A stretch of 60,300 nt of DNA from Nocardia tenerifensis NBRC 101015 (GCF_000308715.1 NZ_BAGH01000192.1:1-60300); one strand, 5' to 3'. Positions 27,480-36,119 are shown, counted from the stretch's first letter. A program made the numbers and translations. Notes: generated by a model from the letters alone, not told the origin.

Positions 27480-27911
27480 TTGGGTTCCTACCGGGACGAG
27501 GTCGGCTCGCTGACCTTCATGGTCCGCAAGGTCTGGCTGAACATGCGCGCGGCCATCGGGGAGGAGCTGAAAGCCTTCGGGCTGTCCACCTCCCAGTACG
27601 CCACCCTGATGATGACCGCCGCGCACCCCGGCATGTCCGTCGCCGACATCGCCCGTGAGGTCGCCAGCTCCCGCCAGGCCGCCAACGAAATGCTCGGCGG
27701 CCTCGAACAAGAGGGCCTCATCGAACGCCGCCCGCACCCCACCGACCGCCGCACCCACCAGATCACCGTCACCGAAGCCGGCCGCGCCCGCCTCGCCGAG
27801 GCCCGCATCGCCGTCGGCCGCCGCGAAGCCGAACTCGAGGCCGACTTCACCCCCGCCCAACGAGCCGCCATCCGCGACTGGCTCGACCAGATCCCCAACG
27901 CCTGCCATTAG
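27480..27911 (+). CDS. MarR family regulator
   Basis: A 143-residue winged-helix protein (SVADIAREVASSRQAANEMLGGLEQEGLIERR; wing PTDRRTHQITVTEAG). TTG 27480 is taken as start because GAGGAGG ends 8 nt upstream. It is divergent from the DHA2 exporter and most likely represses it; the effector is unknown. Confidence 0.88.
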   Translation: MGSYRDEVGSLTFMVRKVWLNMRAAIGEELKAFGLSTSQYATLMMTAAHPGMSVADIAREVASSRQAANEMLGGLEQEGLIERRPHPTDRRTHQITVTEAGRARLAEARIAVGRREAELEADFTPAQRAAIRDWLDQIPNACH

Positions 27912-27971
27912 TGCCGCCCCTGCCTGTCCCGCGCGGCGAGCTGTCGGCACAGATCGACGACACGCTGTCGA

Positions 27972-28088
27972 CGGCTCCAGGCAGCGCCGCCGCGCAGACG
28001 GGCGTCACCCCGTCCAATGTCCGTGCGTTGCAGGGCGAATCGCGTAGCCGTCGCCGCCCTCACCGTGATCGCCGAAATCTCGCGGTAG
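27972..28088 (+). pseudogene. Decayed DUF1772 gene fragment
   Basis: GSAAAQTGVTPSNVRALQGE at about 27978-28040 matches TAAAQAGITPPNARALQDK of the intact DUF1772 protein at 14741, with near-identical bases. In another frame the end reads RVAVAALTVIAEISR then a stop at 28086, comparable to the intact C-terminus. The 5' two thirds and the conserved KWDSVVNA part are gone. Confidence 0.6.
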
Positions 28089-28097
28089 GTGGTTTCA

Positions 28098-28139
28098 GGC
28101 CTCCCTGCCCGCCAGGCGATCTGACAGGCGGGGGAGGCC
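28098..28139. terminator. Hairpin downstream of helR
   Basis: GGCCTCC...CCCGCC pairs with GGCGGG...GGAGGCC (imperfect, about 13 pairs), 50 bp beyond the helR stop and after the DUF1772 relic. Confidence 0.5.
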
Positions 28140-28188
28140 TCGGGAAGTTCGCGGTGTCGCACAATTACGACGAGCGAAACAGCATCTC

Positions 28189-30384
28189 CTACAACGAATT
28201 ACCGGCTGACACAGGTGCACCGATCTCGGTGAGGCCGGTCAGGGAGTGGGGTAGTGGCCCCTGATGCAGCACCCCGAGACGCTGGGTGGCCCGAGTAAGA
28301 GCCACGTACAACTCAGCCGCACCCCGCGGACCATCGGCGAGGATCTGCTGCGGCTCCACGACCAGCACGGCGTCGAACTCCAACCCCTTGGTCGCCGAGG
28401 CGGGCACGGTACCGGGCACCCCGGGCGGCCCGATGACGATGCTGGTACCTTCCCGCCCCGCCTCGTCACGAACGAATTCCTCGATGGCCGCTGGCAATTC
28501 GCCGGCCGTGACCCGGCGAGACCAGGGCTGGACACCGCAGGCGCGCACCGACTCCGGCGGCGCCACGTCGGGGGCGAACTCGGCGAGCACACCGGCGGCG
28601 ACGCTCATGATCTCGGCGGGCGTGCGGTAGTTCACCGTGAGCGAGCGGTACACCCACCGTCCGGGCACGTACGGCGCCATCATCGTCTCCCACGAGGTCG
28701 CGCCCGCGACCGAACGGCGTTGCGCCAGATCGCCGACCACCGTGAACGACTTGCCGGGGCAGCGGCGCATCAGCACCCGCCAGTCCATCTCCGAAAGCTC
28801 CTGCGCCTCATCGACCACGACGTGCCGATAGGTCCAATCCCGGTCGGCCGCAGCGCGTTCGGCGAGATCGCGGGTGTCGCGCTCGAGGAAACGCTCCGCC
28901 AGATCCTCGGCGTAGAGCAGGTCTTGGGCGAACAGATGGTCCTCGTCGTCCATCATGTCCTCGCGGCTGACCATCACATCCAGCACGCCCGCCGCGTACT
29001 CGGCCTCGGCCCGGCGTTCGCGCTCCGCGCTCTGGTCGACCGGCTTGTCGCGCCCGAGCAGATCGATCAGCTCGTCGAGCAGCGGCACATCCGACACCGT
29101 CCACGCGTCGCCGTCGGCCCGCCCCAGCGCCTCGTCCGCGCCCGCCGCCCGCAACCGCTCCGGCGACGAATACAGTTGCGCCAGAAACTCTTCCGGCGTC
29201 ATGATCGGCCACAGTTCGTCCAGCGCGGCGGCGAACCCGGCGTGCTCGGCGAGCTCGTCGACCAAATCCTCGCGCAACTGCTCCCACGCCTCGCGGTCGT
29301 CGCGGGTCAGCCAGTCCTTGCCGATCCGCGCGATGGCCCGCTCGGTGAGCACATAGGTGATGATCTCGCGGAACACCTCGCGCGCCTCGTTGTGCGGCCG
29401 TCCGCTGCCGCGCGCCTCCTCCCTGGCCCACTCGGCGGTCGCGGCGTCGATGCGCACCGTGACGTCGGCCAGCTCGATCAGCACCGGCTCCTCGGGCAGC
29501 CGCTGGAGATCGGCGACCGCCGCCGCGAGCACCTCGAGGATCTTCAGCGAACCCTTGAGCCGCGCGGCCCGCGGGGTGTCCTCGGCGGTGACGCGCAGTC
29601 CGGGCACGAGCTCGCCCGCGGTCGTGAACACCACATTCGTCTCGCCCAGCGACGGCAGCACGTGCGCGATGTGGTTCAGGAACGCCGGATTCGGCCCGAC
29701 CACGAGCACACCCTGACGCTCCATCCGTTCGCGCTGGGTGTAGAGCAGATACGCCACCCGGTGCAGCGCCACCACCGTCTTACCGGTGCCCGGACCGCCC
29801 TCGATCACCAGCACGCCGGGGTGCTCGAGCCGGATGATCTCGTCCTGTTCGGCCTGGATGGTGGCCACGATGTCGCGCATGCCCTCGCCGCGCGGCGCGT
29901 TGACCGCCGCGAGCAGCGCCGCGTCGCCGCGCTCGCCGTCGTCGGGCCGGCCGAGCACCTCGTCGGTGAAGTCGAGCACCTGACGCCCCCGCGTATGGAA
30001 CTGGCGACGCCTGCGCATGTTCTCCGGGTTCGCGGCGGTGGCGACGTAGAACGGGCGCGCCGCCGGTGCCCGCCAGTCCAGCAGCAGCGGTTCGAACTCG
30101 TTCTGCTCGTCGTAGAGCCCGATCCGGCCGATATAGGAACGCTCGCCGGACAGGGTGTCGAGCCGGCCGAAGCACAATCCGTTGTCGGCCACCTCCAGGC
30201 GCTGGACCGCCTTGCCCAGCGCGCGCACCTGGTCCTCACGCTCCATCGCCGTGCCGTCACGCCCGCGCAATGCCGCGCTGTACTGGTCTTTCGCTCGCGC
30301 GCGCTCGGCGTCGAGGCGCGTGTAGAGCCCGGCCACATAGTCGCGCTCGGACCGCAGTTCTTCTTCGTATCCCTGAGTTGGCAT
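28189..30384 (-). CDS. helR: HelR/HelD-like RNA polymerase-associated helicase motor
   Basis: A 731-residue SF1 ATPase: an N-terminal coiled coil (residues 5-70), Walker A GGPGTGKT (196-203), Walker B HVVVDEAQELSEMDW, then motifs VVGDLAQRRSVAG, LTVNYRTPAEIM and YVALTRATQRLGVLH. HelR proteins of Streptomyces and mycobacteria displace rifamycins from RNA polymerase and recycle stalled polymerase (known). The assignment rests on the architecture plus a rifamycin-associated element in its upstream region. ATG 30384 has GGAAAGG about 10 nt upstream; the longer open frame covers the promoter and is not coding. Confidence 0.88.
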   Translation of the reverse strand: MPTQGYEEELRSERDYVAGLYTRLDAERARAKDQYSAALRGRDGTAMEREDQVRALGKAVQRLEVADNGLCFGRLDTLSGERSYIGRIGLYDEQNEFEPLLLDWRAPAARPFYVATAANPENMRRRRQFHTRGRQVLDFTDEVLGRPDDGERGDAALLAAVNAPRGEGMRDIVATIQAEQDEIIRLEHPGVLVIEGGPGTGKTVVALHRVAYLLYTQRERMERQGVLVVGPNPAFLNHIAHVLPSLGETNVVFTTAGELVPGLRVTAEDTPRAARLKGSLKILEVLAAAVADLQRLPEEPVLIELADVTVRIDAATAEWAREEARGSGRPHNEAREVFREIITYVLTERAIARIGKDWLTRDDREAWEQLREDLVDELAEHAGFAAALDELWPIMTPEEFLAQLYSSPERLRAAGADEALGRADGDAWTVSDVPLLDELIDLLGRDKPVDQSAERERRAEAEYAAGVLDVMVSREDMMDDEDHLFAQDLLYAEDLAERFLERDTRDLAERAAADRDWTYRHVVVDEAQELSEMDWRVLMRRCPGKSFTVVGDLAQRRSVAGATSWETMMAPYVPGRWVYRSLTVNYRTPAEIMSVAAGVLAEFAPDVAPPESVRACGVQPWSRRVTAGELPAAIEEFVRDEAGREGTSIVIGPPGVPGTVPASATKGLEFDAVLVVEPQQILADGPRGAAELYVALTRATQRLGVLHQGPLPHSLTGLTEIGAPVSAGNSL

Positions 30385-30551
30385 GTGCCCGTTACCTTTC
30401 CGCTGGACCGACGATGTCACGTGGTTCTCGAGAACACTCATGCCTTCGCGCGGTCGTTCCCGCGCCACCCCGACGTCGACCACTCCACACACACCTCGCG
30501 ACTCCCATTTTCCGCCCGTTGAAAACCTCGGCCAGCGAGTATGCGGTACGA

Positions 30552-30576
30552 CCGGGGCCTTGCCGCAAGGCCCCGG
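30552..30576. promoter_or_regulatory. Rifamycin-associated element (RAE)
   Basis: A perfect 25-bp palindrome: CCGGGGCCTTG, centre CCG, CAAGGCCCCGG. On the helR coding strand the core reads GGGGCCTTGCGGCAAGGCC, matching the RAE (GGGGCTTGCGGCAAGGC type) known upstream of rifamycin-inducible resistance genes in actinobacteria, including helR and arr/rox loci. The helR start lies 168 bp away. Confidence 0.85.
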
Positions 30577-30596
30577 GTGCGATATATATTGGATAC

Positions 30597-30629
30597 GGAA
30601 AGGAAGCAGCACTTCCTTTCCTTTTTCTT
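30597..30629 (+). terminator. Intrinsic terminator with T-tract next to the RAE
   Basis: GGAAAGGAAG (30597-30606), loop CAGCA, CTTCCTTTCC (30612-30621), then TTTTTCTT. This is a textbook Rho-independent terminator for plus-strand transcription, unusual in such GC-rich DNA, and it lies only 20 bp past the RAE and 250 bp before the S9 peptidase start. Confidence 0.7.
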
Positions 30630-30878
30630 GTCCGCAGCAGACGGACGAACCTCCCGCAGACCGTACCGCGCATGATCGCCGACTCCGCGCGCCATCGAAA
30701 GATACGGTGCGCCAGCGCATTTCGAGCTGTCATAGCCGCTGACCCACCGGCACGAGCACCCGGAACCGACGCGCGTCCCGAGCGCGACCGCGCCGATGTG
30801 ACCCGAATCATCGAAATTGACTGTGCCCCGACGGCCAACGGTTACCTGGGCCTCGACCCAACACCCGGAAGGATCGAC

Positions 30879-32753
30879 ATGGCACTCCCGGAATTGATTT
30901 CCGTAGCAGACTTTTTCCAACCCCCCGCAGGCGAATCCCCGTCGATATCCCCGGACGGCACCAGAATCGCCTACCTGGCCCCGCGCAACGACCGGCTCAA
31001 CGTATGGATCGACACCTTCGACTCCACCGAGCAACCCCGCTGCGTCACCGCCGCCGAGAACCGCGGCGTCTATGACTTCCGCTGGACCGACGACCCCCGC
31101 TGGCTGCTCTACACCCGGGATGACGACGGCAACGAGCAGTGGCATCTGTACCGCGTCGACCTGGACGATCCGCAGACCCCCGCCGTCGACCTCACCCCGT
31201 TTCCCGGCGCGACGGTCGTGCGCTTCGACCTCCCTCCGCAACGCCCCGGCACAGCGCTGCTGCACATCAACAACCGAAACTCCGCCGCCTTCGACTTCTG
31301 TGAACTCGACATCGCCACCGGCGAGATCACCGTCCTGGCCGAGAACCCCGGCCACGTCGGCCGATGGCTGCGTGGCCCCGGCGACGAGGTGTTCGCCGTC
31401 GCCCCGACCGCCGCCGGCGACATCGAATTCCGCCGCTGGAGCACGGATACGGTGGTCGCGGTCTACGACGGCGCCGACTATCCCATGGGCGTGCTGCCGG
31501 TCCAGCCGACCCCCGACGGCGCCGGCGTGTGGCTCGGCTCCAACCGCGGCACCGACCGAACCAGGCTGGTCCGGCTGGACTTGACCACCGGCGAGGAGAC
31601 CGAGGTCGACAGCCACCCCGACCTCGACCTCGACACCCGCGGCGCGGTCACCCCCGTCCTGCCGTCACCGCTGATCCTCGAGCGCCGCACCGGCGAGCTG
31701 CTCGGCGCCCGCTACCTCGGCGAACGCCAGGTCATCCACGCCCTGGACCCGCGCTTCGCCGACGTGCTGGCGAAGCTGAGCGAACTCTCCGACGGCGACC
31801 CGGCCTCGATAACCTCCGACGACGCCGGGCAACGCTGGGTCGTCACCTTCACCCACGACCGCGAGCCCGGCCTGGCCTACCTCTACGACCACGCCACCGG
31901 CGAGAGCAGGCTGCTGCTGCGCCCGTATCCGCATCTGGATCCCGCGTCGCTGTCGCCGATGCGGCCCGTCTCGATCCCCGCGCGCGACGGCCTCTGTCTC
32001 CCTTCGTATTTGACGCTGCCCGTCGGCGTCGAGCCGGTCGGCCTGCCGATGGTGCTGATGGTCCACGGCGGTCCGTGGTTCCGCGACAGCTGGGACTTCG
32101 ACCCGACCGTGCAACTGCTCGCGAACCGCGGCTACGCGGTGCTGCAGGTCAACTACCGCGGCTCGACCGGGTACGGCAAATCGTTCGTCAAGGCCGCGAT
32201 CGGCGAGTTCGCCGGCAAGATGCACGACGACCTCGTCGACGCCGTCGAGTGGGCCGTGCGGCAGGGCTATGCCGACCCCGACCGCGTCGCCATCTTCGGC
32301 GGTTCCTACGGCGGCTACGCCGCGCTCGTCGGCCTCACCTTCACCCCCAAGGTCTTCGCGGCCGCCATCGACGTCGTCGGCATCTCCGACCTCGCGAACT
32401 TCCTGCGCACCATCCCCGAGTTCGCCAAGCCGCACACCGCCAACAACTGGCACCTGTTCGTCGGCGACCCCGACGACCCGCGCCAAGAGGCCGACATGCT
32501 CGCGCGCTCGCCCATCACCCACGTCGACCGCGTGCGCGCCCCGCTGCTGGTGGTCCAGGGCGCCAATGACGTCCGGGTGGTCCGCGCCGAATCCGACAAC
32601 CTCGTCGCCGCCCTGCGCCGGCGCGGCGTCGAGGTGGAGTACCTGATCAAGGACGACGAAGGGCACGGCTTCGTGAACCCGGAGAACCAGATCGAGTTGT
32701 TCCACACGATCGAACGCTTCCTGGCCAAGCATCTCGGAGGTCGCGAATCCTGA
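30879..32753 (+). CDS. S9 family prolyl-oligopeptidase-like peptidase
   Basis: A 624-residue serine peptidase: an N-terminal beta-propeller (SPSISPDGTRIAYLAP, then TolB-like blades) and a C-terminal alpha/beta hydrolase. Catalytic residues are Ser476 (FGGSYGGYAA), Asp564 (GANDVRV) and His596 (DEGHGF). HGGPW and NYRGSTGYG are typical of acylaminoacyl-peptidase/DPP-type enzymes. There is no signal peptide, so it acts in the cytoplasm. ATG 30879 follows GGAAGG by 6 nt. It shares the RAE-containing intergenic region with helR but is separated from the RAE by a terminator. Confidence 0.93.
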   Translation: MALPELISVADFFQPPAGESPSISPDGTRIAYLAPRNDRLNVWIDTFDSTEQPRCVTAAENRGVYDFRWTDDPRWLLYTRDDDGNEQWHLYRVDLDDPQTPAVDLTPFPGATVVRFDLPPQRPGTALLHINNRNSAAFDFCELDIATGEITVLAENPGHVGRWLRGPGDEVFAVAPTAAGDIEFRRWSTDTVVAVYDGADYPMGVLPVQPTPDGAGVWLGSNRGTDRTRLVRLDLTTGEETEVDSHPDLDLDTRGAVTPVLPSPLILERRTGELLGARYLGERQVIHALDPRFADVLAKLSELSDGDPASITSDDAGQRWVVTFTHDREPGLAYLYDHATGESRLLLRPYPHLDPASLSPMRPVSIPARDGLCLPSYLTLPVGVEPVGLPMVLMVHGGPWFRDSWDFDPTVQLLANRGYAVLQVNYRGSTGYGKSFVKAAIGEFAGKMHDDLVDAVEWAVRQGYADPDRVAIFGGSYGGYAALVGLTFTPKVFAAAIDVVGISDLANFLRTIPEFAKPHTANNWHLFVGDPDDPRQEADMLARSPITHVDRVRAPLLVVQGANDVRVVRAESDNLVAALRRRGVEVEYLIKDDEGHGFVNPENQIELFHTIERFLAKHLGGRES

Positions 32754-32777
32754 AGGGGCACAGTGTGTTCCGCGACT

Positions 32778-32828
32778 GTGCCGGTACGAGATCGGTGGTG
32801 TCGCGACCGATCTCGTGCGCACCGGCAC
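32778..32828. terminator. Strong hairpin after the S9 peptidase
   Basis: GTGCCGGT then ACGAGATCGGT (32778-32796) pairs with ACCGATCTCGT then, past a GCGC bulge, ACCGGCAC (32806-32828): 19 pairs in all, 25 bp after the stop. Confidence 0.75.
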
Positions 32829-32882
32829 CCGAGGCCGGACGCGTACGGACCGGTCGGATACGCGGCGGGGTGTCGGCGGAGA

Positions 32883-32905
32883 TTGTCGGTGGGGAGCGGT
32901 AGCGT
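32883..32905 (+). promoter_or_regulatory. DNA-damage (RecA_NDp/PafBC-type) promoter
   Basis: TTGTCGGTG (32883-32891), exactly 8 bp, then TAGCGT (32900-32905). This fully matches tTGTCRGTG-N8-TAnnnT, the RecA-independent damage-inducible promoter bound through PafBC in mycobacteria. The GTG start of the ligase is 7 nt further on, so the mRNA would be leaderless. Confidence 0.75.
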
Positions 32906-32912
32906 CTGGTCC

Positions 32913-34904
32913 GTGGAAACAGGGGAACGCATCCGAGAGCTCGCCGACCGCATCGTGGCGCTGCGCGAGGCCTACTACCAGGGTGAGCCGTTGGTCGCGG
33001 ACGCCGACTACGACGCGATCGAGGACGAACTGCGCGCCCTCATCGCCGAGCACCCCGACCTCGCGCCCGACCCGAACCCCCTGGACCAGGTCGGCGCGCC
33101 CGCGGTGCTGCACGCCCCCACCCGGCACTCGCGCCCGATGCTCTCCCTCGAGAAGGCCACCAAACCCGAGCAGGTTGAGGCGTTCTTCAACCGCTTCCCC
33201 GGCCAGTCGGTGGTCGTGATGCCCAAGCTCGACGGCCTGTCCCTGGCCCTGGTCTACGAGGACCGGCGGCTGGCGCGGGCCGTCACCCGAGGCGACGGCA
33301 CCACCGGTGACGACGTGACCCCGCTGGTCCGCGCGCTCGTCGACGGCGTACCCGAGCGCATCGACGTCCCAGGGCGGGTGGAGGTGCGCGGCGAGGCGGT
33401 GATGCTGCGTTCGACATTCCTCGCCTACAACACCGCCCACCCCGACAAGCCGCTGATCAACCCGCGCAACGCCGCCGCGGGCACGCTGCGCGCCAAAGAT
33501 CCGGCCACCGTCGCCGAGCGGCGACTGCAATTCTTCGGCTTCGATCTGGACACCGACGAAGCCGACGCCGCGACCGACCTGGAGGAAGGGTTGCGGGCGT
33601 TGGGCATCGCGGGCGCGCAGATGCGGCACTGCGCCGACGCCGCGCAGGCCCAGGCGGTGATCACCGCCATCGAGCAGGGCCGCAACGACCTCGACTACGA
33701 CCTCGACGGCGCGGTGCTGCGCCTGGCCGACCGCGACGCCTACGCCGCGGCAGGCACCCGATCGAACTCCCCGCGCGGCGCGCTCGCGTTCAAGTTCGCC
33801 GCAGAGGAGAAGACGACGCTGCTGGTCGAGGTGGTCTGGGACGTCGGTAAGACCGGCAAGATCGTTCCTGTCGCCTGGCTCGAGCCGGTGTTCGTGGGCG
33901 GCACGACCGTCACCAAGGCGACGCTGGCCAACCAAGAGGTGATCAAGGCCCGCGACATCAAAGTCGGCGACACCGTGCTCGTGCGCCGCGCGGGCGACGT
34001 GATCCCGTTCGTCGCGGGCGTGCTCGACGCCGCCGCACGCACCGGCGAGGAGCGCGAGATCGTGCCGCCCACCGCCTGCCCCTCCTGTGGACAGCCGGTG
34101 ACCGAACAGGGCAACAGTCGAGAGTTGTTCTGCACCAACGTTTCCTGCCCCGCCCAGACCGTCCGCAGGCTCATCCACTGGGCCTCGCGCGCCGCGGCCG
34201 ACATCGACGCCATCGGGCCGGTGTGGATCGAGCGCCTCGCCGAGGCCGGCCTCCTGGAGAACCCCTCCGACTTCTACACCCTCACCAAGCAACGCCTGCT
34301 CGAGTTCGAGCGCATCGGCGAGGTCTCGGCCGCGCGCATGATCGAGTCGATCGACACCAGCCGCCAGGTCGGCCTGCGCCGCGCCCTGATCGGCCTCGCC
34401 ATTCCCATGGCCTCCGACGGCACCGCCGCCCGCCTGGCCCGGTCCGGGTTCGGCTCGCTCGAGGAAGTCGCCGACGCCGGCGAGGAACGCCTGGTCGCCG
34501 TGGAGGACATCGGCCCGAAGGTCGCCGCCTCCCTCGTCACCCACCTCACCCGCCTGCGCCCCGAACTACAGCGCCTGCGCGACGCCGGCGTCTCCCTCGA
34601 CGTCCGCGACGAAGACCTCCCACCCGTCGTCGCGGCCGGCGCACCCCTGGAAGGCAAAACGGTCGTCATCACCGGAGCCATCAGCGACCCCCGCTCCGGC
34701 GAGAAAGTCGCCCGCCCCACCTTCCAACGCCTCTGCGAACGCGCCGGAGCCACCACCGCCTCCTCGGTCTCCGCCAACACCGACCTCCTCATCACCGGAG
34801 CCGGCGTCGGCGACAGCAAACTGGCCAAGGCGGAGAAACTCGGCGTCGAGGTCGTCGACCAAGGCGAGATCTGGAACCTCCTGATCGCCGCGAACGTCGT
34901 TTAG
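32913..34904 (+). CDS. ligA: NAD-dependent DNA ligase, divergent LigA type
   Basis: A 663-residue ligase with all LigA parts: Ia-like N-terminus (ADADYDAIEDELRAL), adenylated Lys105 in MPKLDGLSLAL, TRGDGTTGDD, NPRNAAAGTLRAKDP, OB fold (VGKTGKIVPVAWLEPV), Cys4 zinc finger (CPSCGQPV...CTNVSCPAQ), helix-hairpin-helix repeats and a C-terminal BRCT (GKTVVITGAISDPRSG). The usual (C/A)ELKIDG motif is MPKLDG here and the BRCT is slightly altered, so it may be a second, repair-type ligase. GTG 32913 fits a leaderless transcript from a damage-type promoter. Confidence 0.9.
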   Translation: METGERIRELADRIVALREAYYQGEPLVADADYDAIEDELRALIAEHPDLAPDPNPLDQVGAPAVLHAPTRHSRPMLSLEKATKPEQVEAFFNRFPGQSVVVMPKLDGLSLALVYEDRRLARAVTRGDGTTGDDVTPLVRALVDGVPERIDVPGRVEVRGEAVMLRSTFLAYNTAHPDKPLINPRNAAAGTLRAKDPATVAERRLQFFGFDLDTDEADAATDLEEGLRALGIAGAQMRHCADAAQAQAVITAIEQGRNDLDYDLDGAVLRLADRDAYAAAGTRSNSPRGALAFKFAAEEKTTLLVEVVWDVGKTGKIVPVAWLEPVFVGGTTVTKATLANQEVIKARDIKVGDTVLVRRAGDVIPFVAGVLDAAARTGEEREIVPPTACPSCGQPVTEQGNSRELFCTNVSCPAQTVRRLIHWASRAAADIDAIGPVWIERLAEAGLLENPSDFYTLTKQRLLEFERIGEVSAARMIESIDTSRQVGLRRALIGLAIPMASDGTAARLARSGFGSLEEVADAGEERLVAVEDIGPKVAASLVTHLTRLRPELQRLRDAGVSLDVRDEDLPPVVAAGAPLEGKTVVITGAISDPRSGEKVARPTFQRLCERAGATTASSVSANTDLLITGAGVGDSKLAKAEKLGVEVVDQGEIWNLLIAANVV

Positions 34905-34917
34905 CCGCACTCGCGCC

Positions 34918-35619
34918 TCAGACCGGTTGGCCGATCGGACGAACCACCAGCGTGTTCACATCGACTCCGGCCGGCTGGCGGACCGCCCAGACGATCGACT
35001 CGGCAACCTGCGCGCCGGTCAACATCGACACCTCGGGCGCTCCACCCAAGCCGTCCCAGAAGTTCGTTCGCATGCGCCCCGGTGCCACCAGGGTGACCCC
35101 CACCCCGAGACCCGTGACCGCGCGTCGAATGTTCTCCGCCAAGCCGGTCACCGCCCACTTCGTGGCGCCATAGAGGCTGCCGGGTGCGTGGACTAAGCCG
35201 GCCACGCTGCCTACCAAGATGATTCGGCCATGGCTTTCCTTCAACGCGTCCATCGAGGCCCACGCGAGCACGGCCGGTCCCAGGACATTGGTCAGCACCA
35301 TCTCCCGCCACCGGAAGGGATCACCGTCGACAATGCTGTCCGACACCGCGAATCCCGCGTTGGCGACCACCGCGTCCAGCCGCCCGTACCGCTGCAGGGT
35401 GGCGTCCACGGCACACTGCGTCGCCTCGGGGTCGGCGGCGTCCGCGACCAGACTCAGCAACCCATCGGGACTTCCACAATCTTCGGCGAACCGGTCCAGG
35501 CGCGCGCGATCGCGTCCGGTGACGGTTACTCGGTGGCCCTGTTCCAGCAGCAAACGCGCGGTCGCCGCGCCGAGTCCGCTGGAACCGCCGGTTATCAATG
35601 CGACAGGGGAACTGGTCAT
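34918..35619 (-). CDS. SDR family oxidoreductase
   Basis: A 233-residue short-chain dehydrogenase: TGGSSGLGAATARLL cofactor loop, VTGRDR (NADP preference), ANAGF, catalytic Ser in VGSVAGL and YGATK. The substrate is unknown. The transcript would begin almost at the ATG, given the MerR-type promoter just upstream. Confidence 0.92.
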   Translation of the reverse strand: MTSSPVALITGGSSGLGAATARLLLEQGHRVTVTGRDRARLDRFAEDCGSPDGLLSLVADAADPEATQCAVDATLQRYGRLDAVVANAGFAVSDSIVDGDPFRWREMVLTNVLGPAVLAWASMDALKESHGRIILVGSVAGLVHAPGSLYGATKWAVTGLAENIRRAVTGLGVGVTLVAPGRMRTNFWDGLGGAPEVSMLTGAQVAESIVWAVRQPAGVDVNTLVVRPIGQPV

Positions 35620-35623
35620 AGAG

Positions 35624-35660
35624 TCGGACGCTAGATCCTAGAGGGCGCTCTAGCACAAGC
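35624..35660 (-). promoter_or_regulatory. MerR-type SDR promoter with 19-bp spacer
   Basis: On the minus strand TTGTGC, a 19-bp spacer, then TAGCGT, with the palindrome CTAGAG-cgcc-CTCTAG (35638-35653) in the spacer. Overlong spacers holding the operator are the hallmark of MerR-activated promoters. Confidence 0.65.
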
Positions 35661-35675
35661 GAATACGCTCGAGCC

Positions 35676-36119
35676 ATGGCTCGACCCTCCGCGTCTTTCA
35701 CGATCGGTCAGGTGGCACAGCGCACCGGTCTCAGCGTGCACACCCTGCGCTTCTACGAAAAAGAGGGACTCTTCGCCACGGAAGTTCGCCGCATCCGCGG
35801 CAACCGCGTCTACGGAGAGAAAGACCTCGACTGGCTGCACCTGTGCACGAGGCTCCGCGCGTCCGGCATGCCCCTCACCGCGATCCGTGAGTACGCGGCA
35901 CTCGTCAAGGAGGGGCCGACGACGCTGCCCGCGCGGCTCGCCCTCCTGCACACCCACCAGCAGCGGATAGTCAGCCAGATCGAGGAGCTCTCCTCCTGCT
36001 CGGCATTGATCGCCCGCAAAGTGGCCCTGTACGAGGAACAACTGGCCGTCGGCGGCGACGATCCGCTCCTGCCGAGTGAGTCTCGGCCTGGAACGACTCC
36101 AGCTTCTCCACCGTCCTGA
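35676..36119 (+). CDS. MerR family regulator
   Basis: A 147-residue MerR protein: FTIGQVAQRTGLSVHTLRFYEKEGLF, RRIRGNRVYGEKDLDWL, ending in a coiled coil and a Pro/Ser tail. It has a single Cys (SCS) and no metal-binding loop, so an organic effector is more likely. ATG 35676 lies 6 nt after TACGCT (leaderless). Divergent from the SDR gene, its likely target. Confidence 0.9.
   Translation: MARPSASFTIGQVAQRTGLSVHTLRFYEKEGLFATEVRRIRGNRVYGEKDLDWLHLCTRLRASGMPLTAIREYAALVKEGPTTLPARLALLHTHQQRIVSQIEELSSCSALIARKVALYEEQLAVGGDDPLLPSESRPGTTPASPPS

Larger units (their letters stand above)
30385..30878. other. Divergent intergenic region helR / S9 peptidase
   Basis: 494 bp without a gene. It contains the RAE palindrome, a -10-like CATACT for helR on the minus strand (30538-30543), TATATT on the plus strand (30585-30590), an intrinsic terminator, and ends with the S9 peptidase ribosome-binding site GGAAGG. 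The part from 30630 to 30860 shows no recognisable feature. Confidence 0.6.

Noticed and set aside
28264..30522. 752-residue plus-strand frame opposite helR.
   Set aside because: Low-complexity antisense product of the helicase gene, without motifs.
31665..34544. 959-residue minus-strand frame under the S9 peptidase and DNA ligase genes.
   Set aside because: No recognisable domain, and two well-supported genes lie on the plus strand over its whole length.
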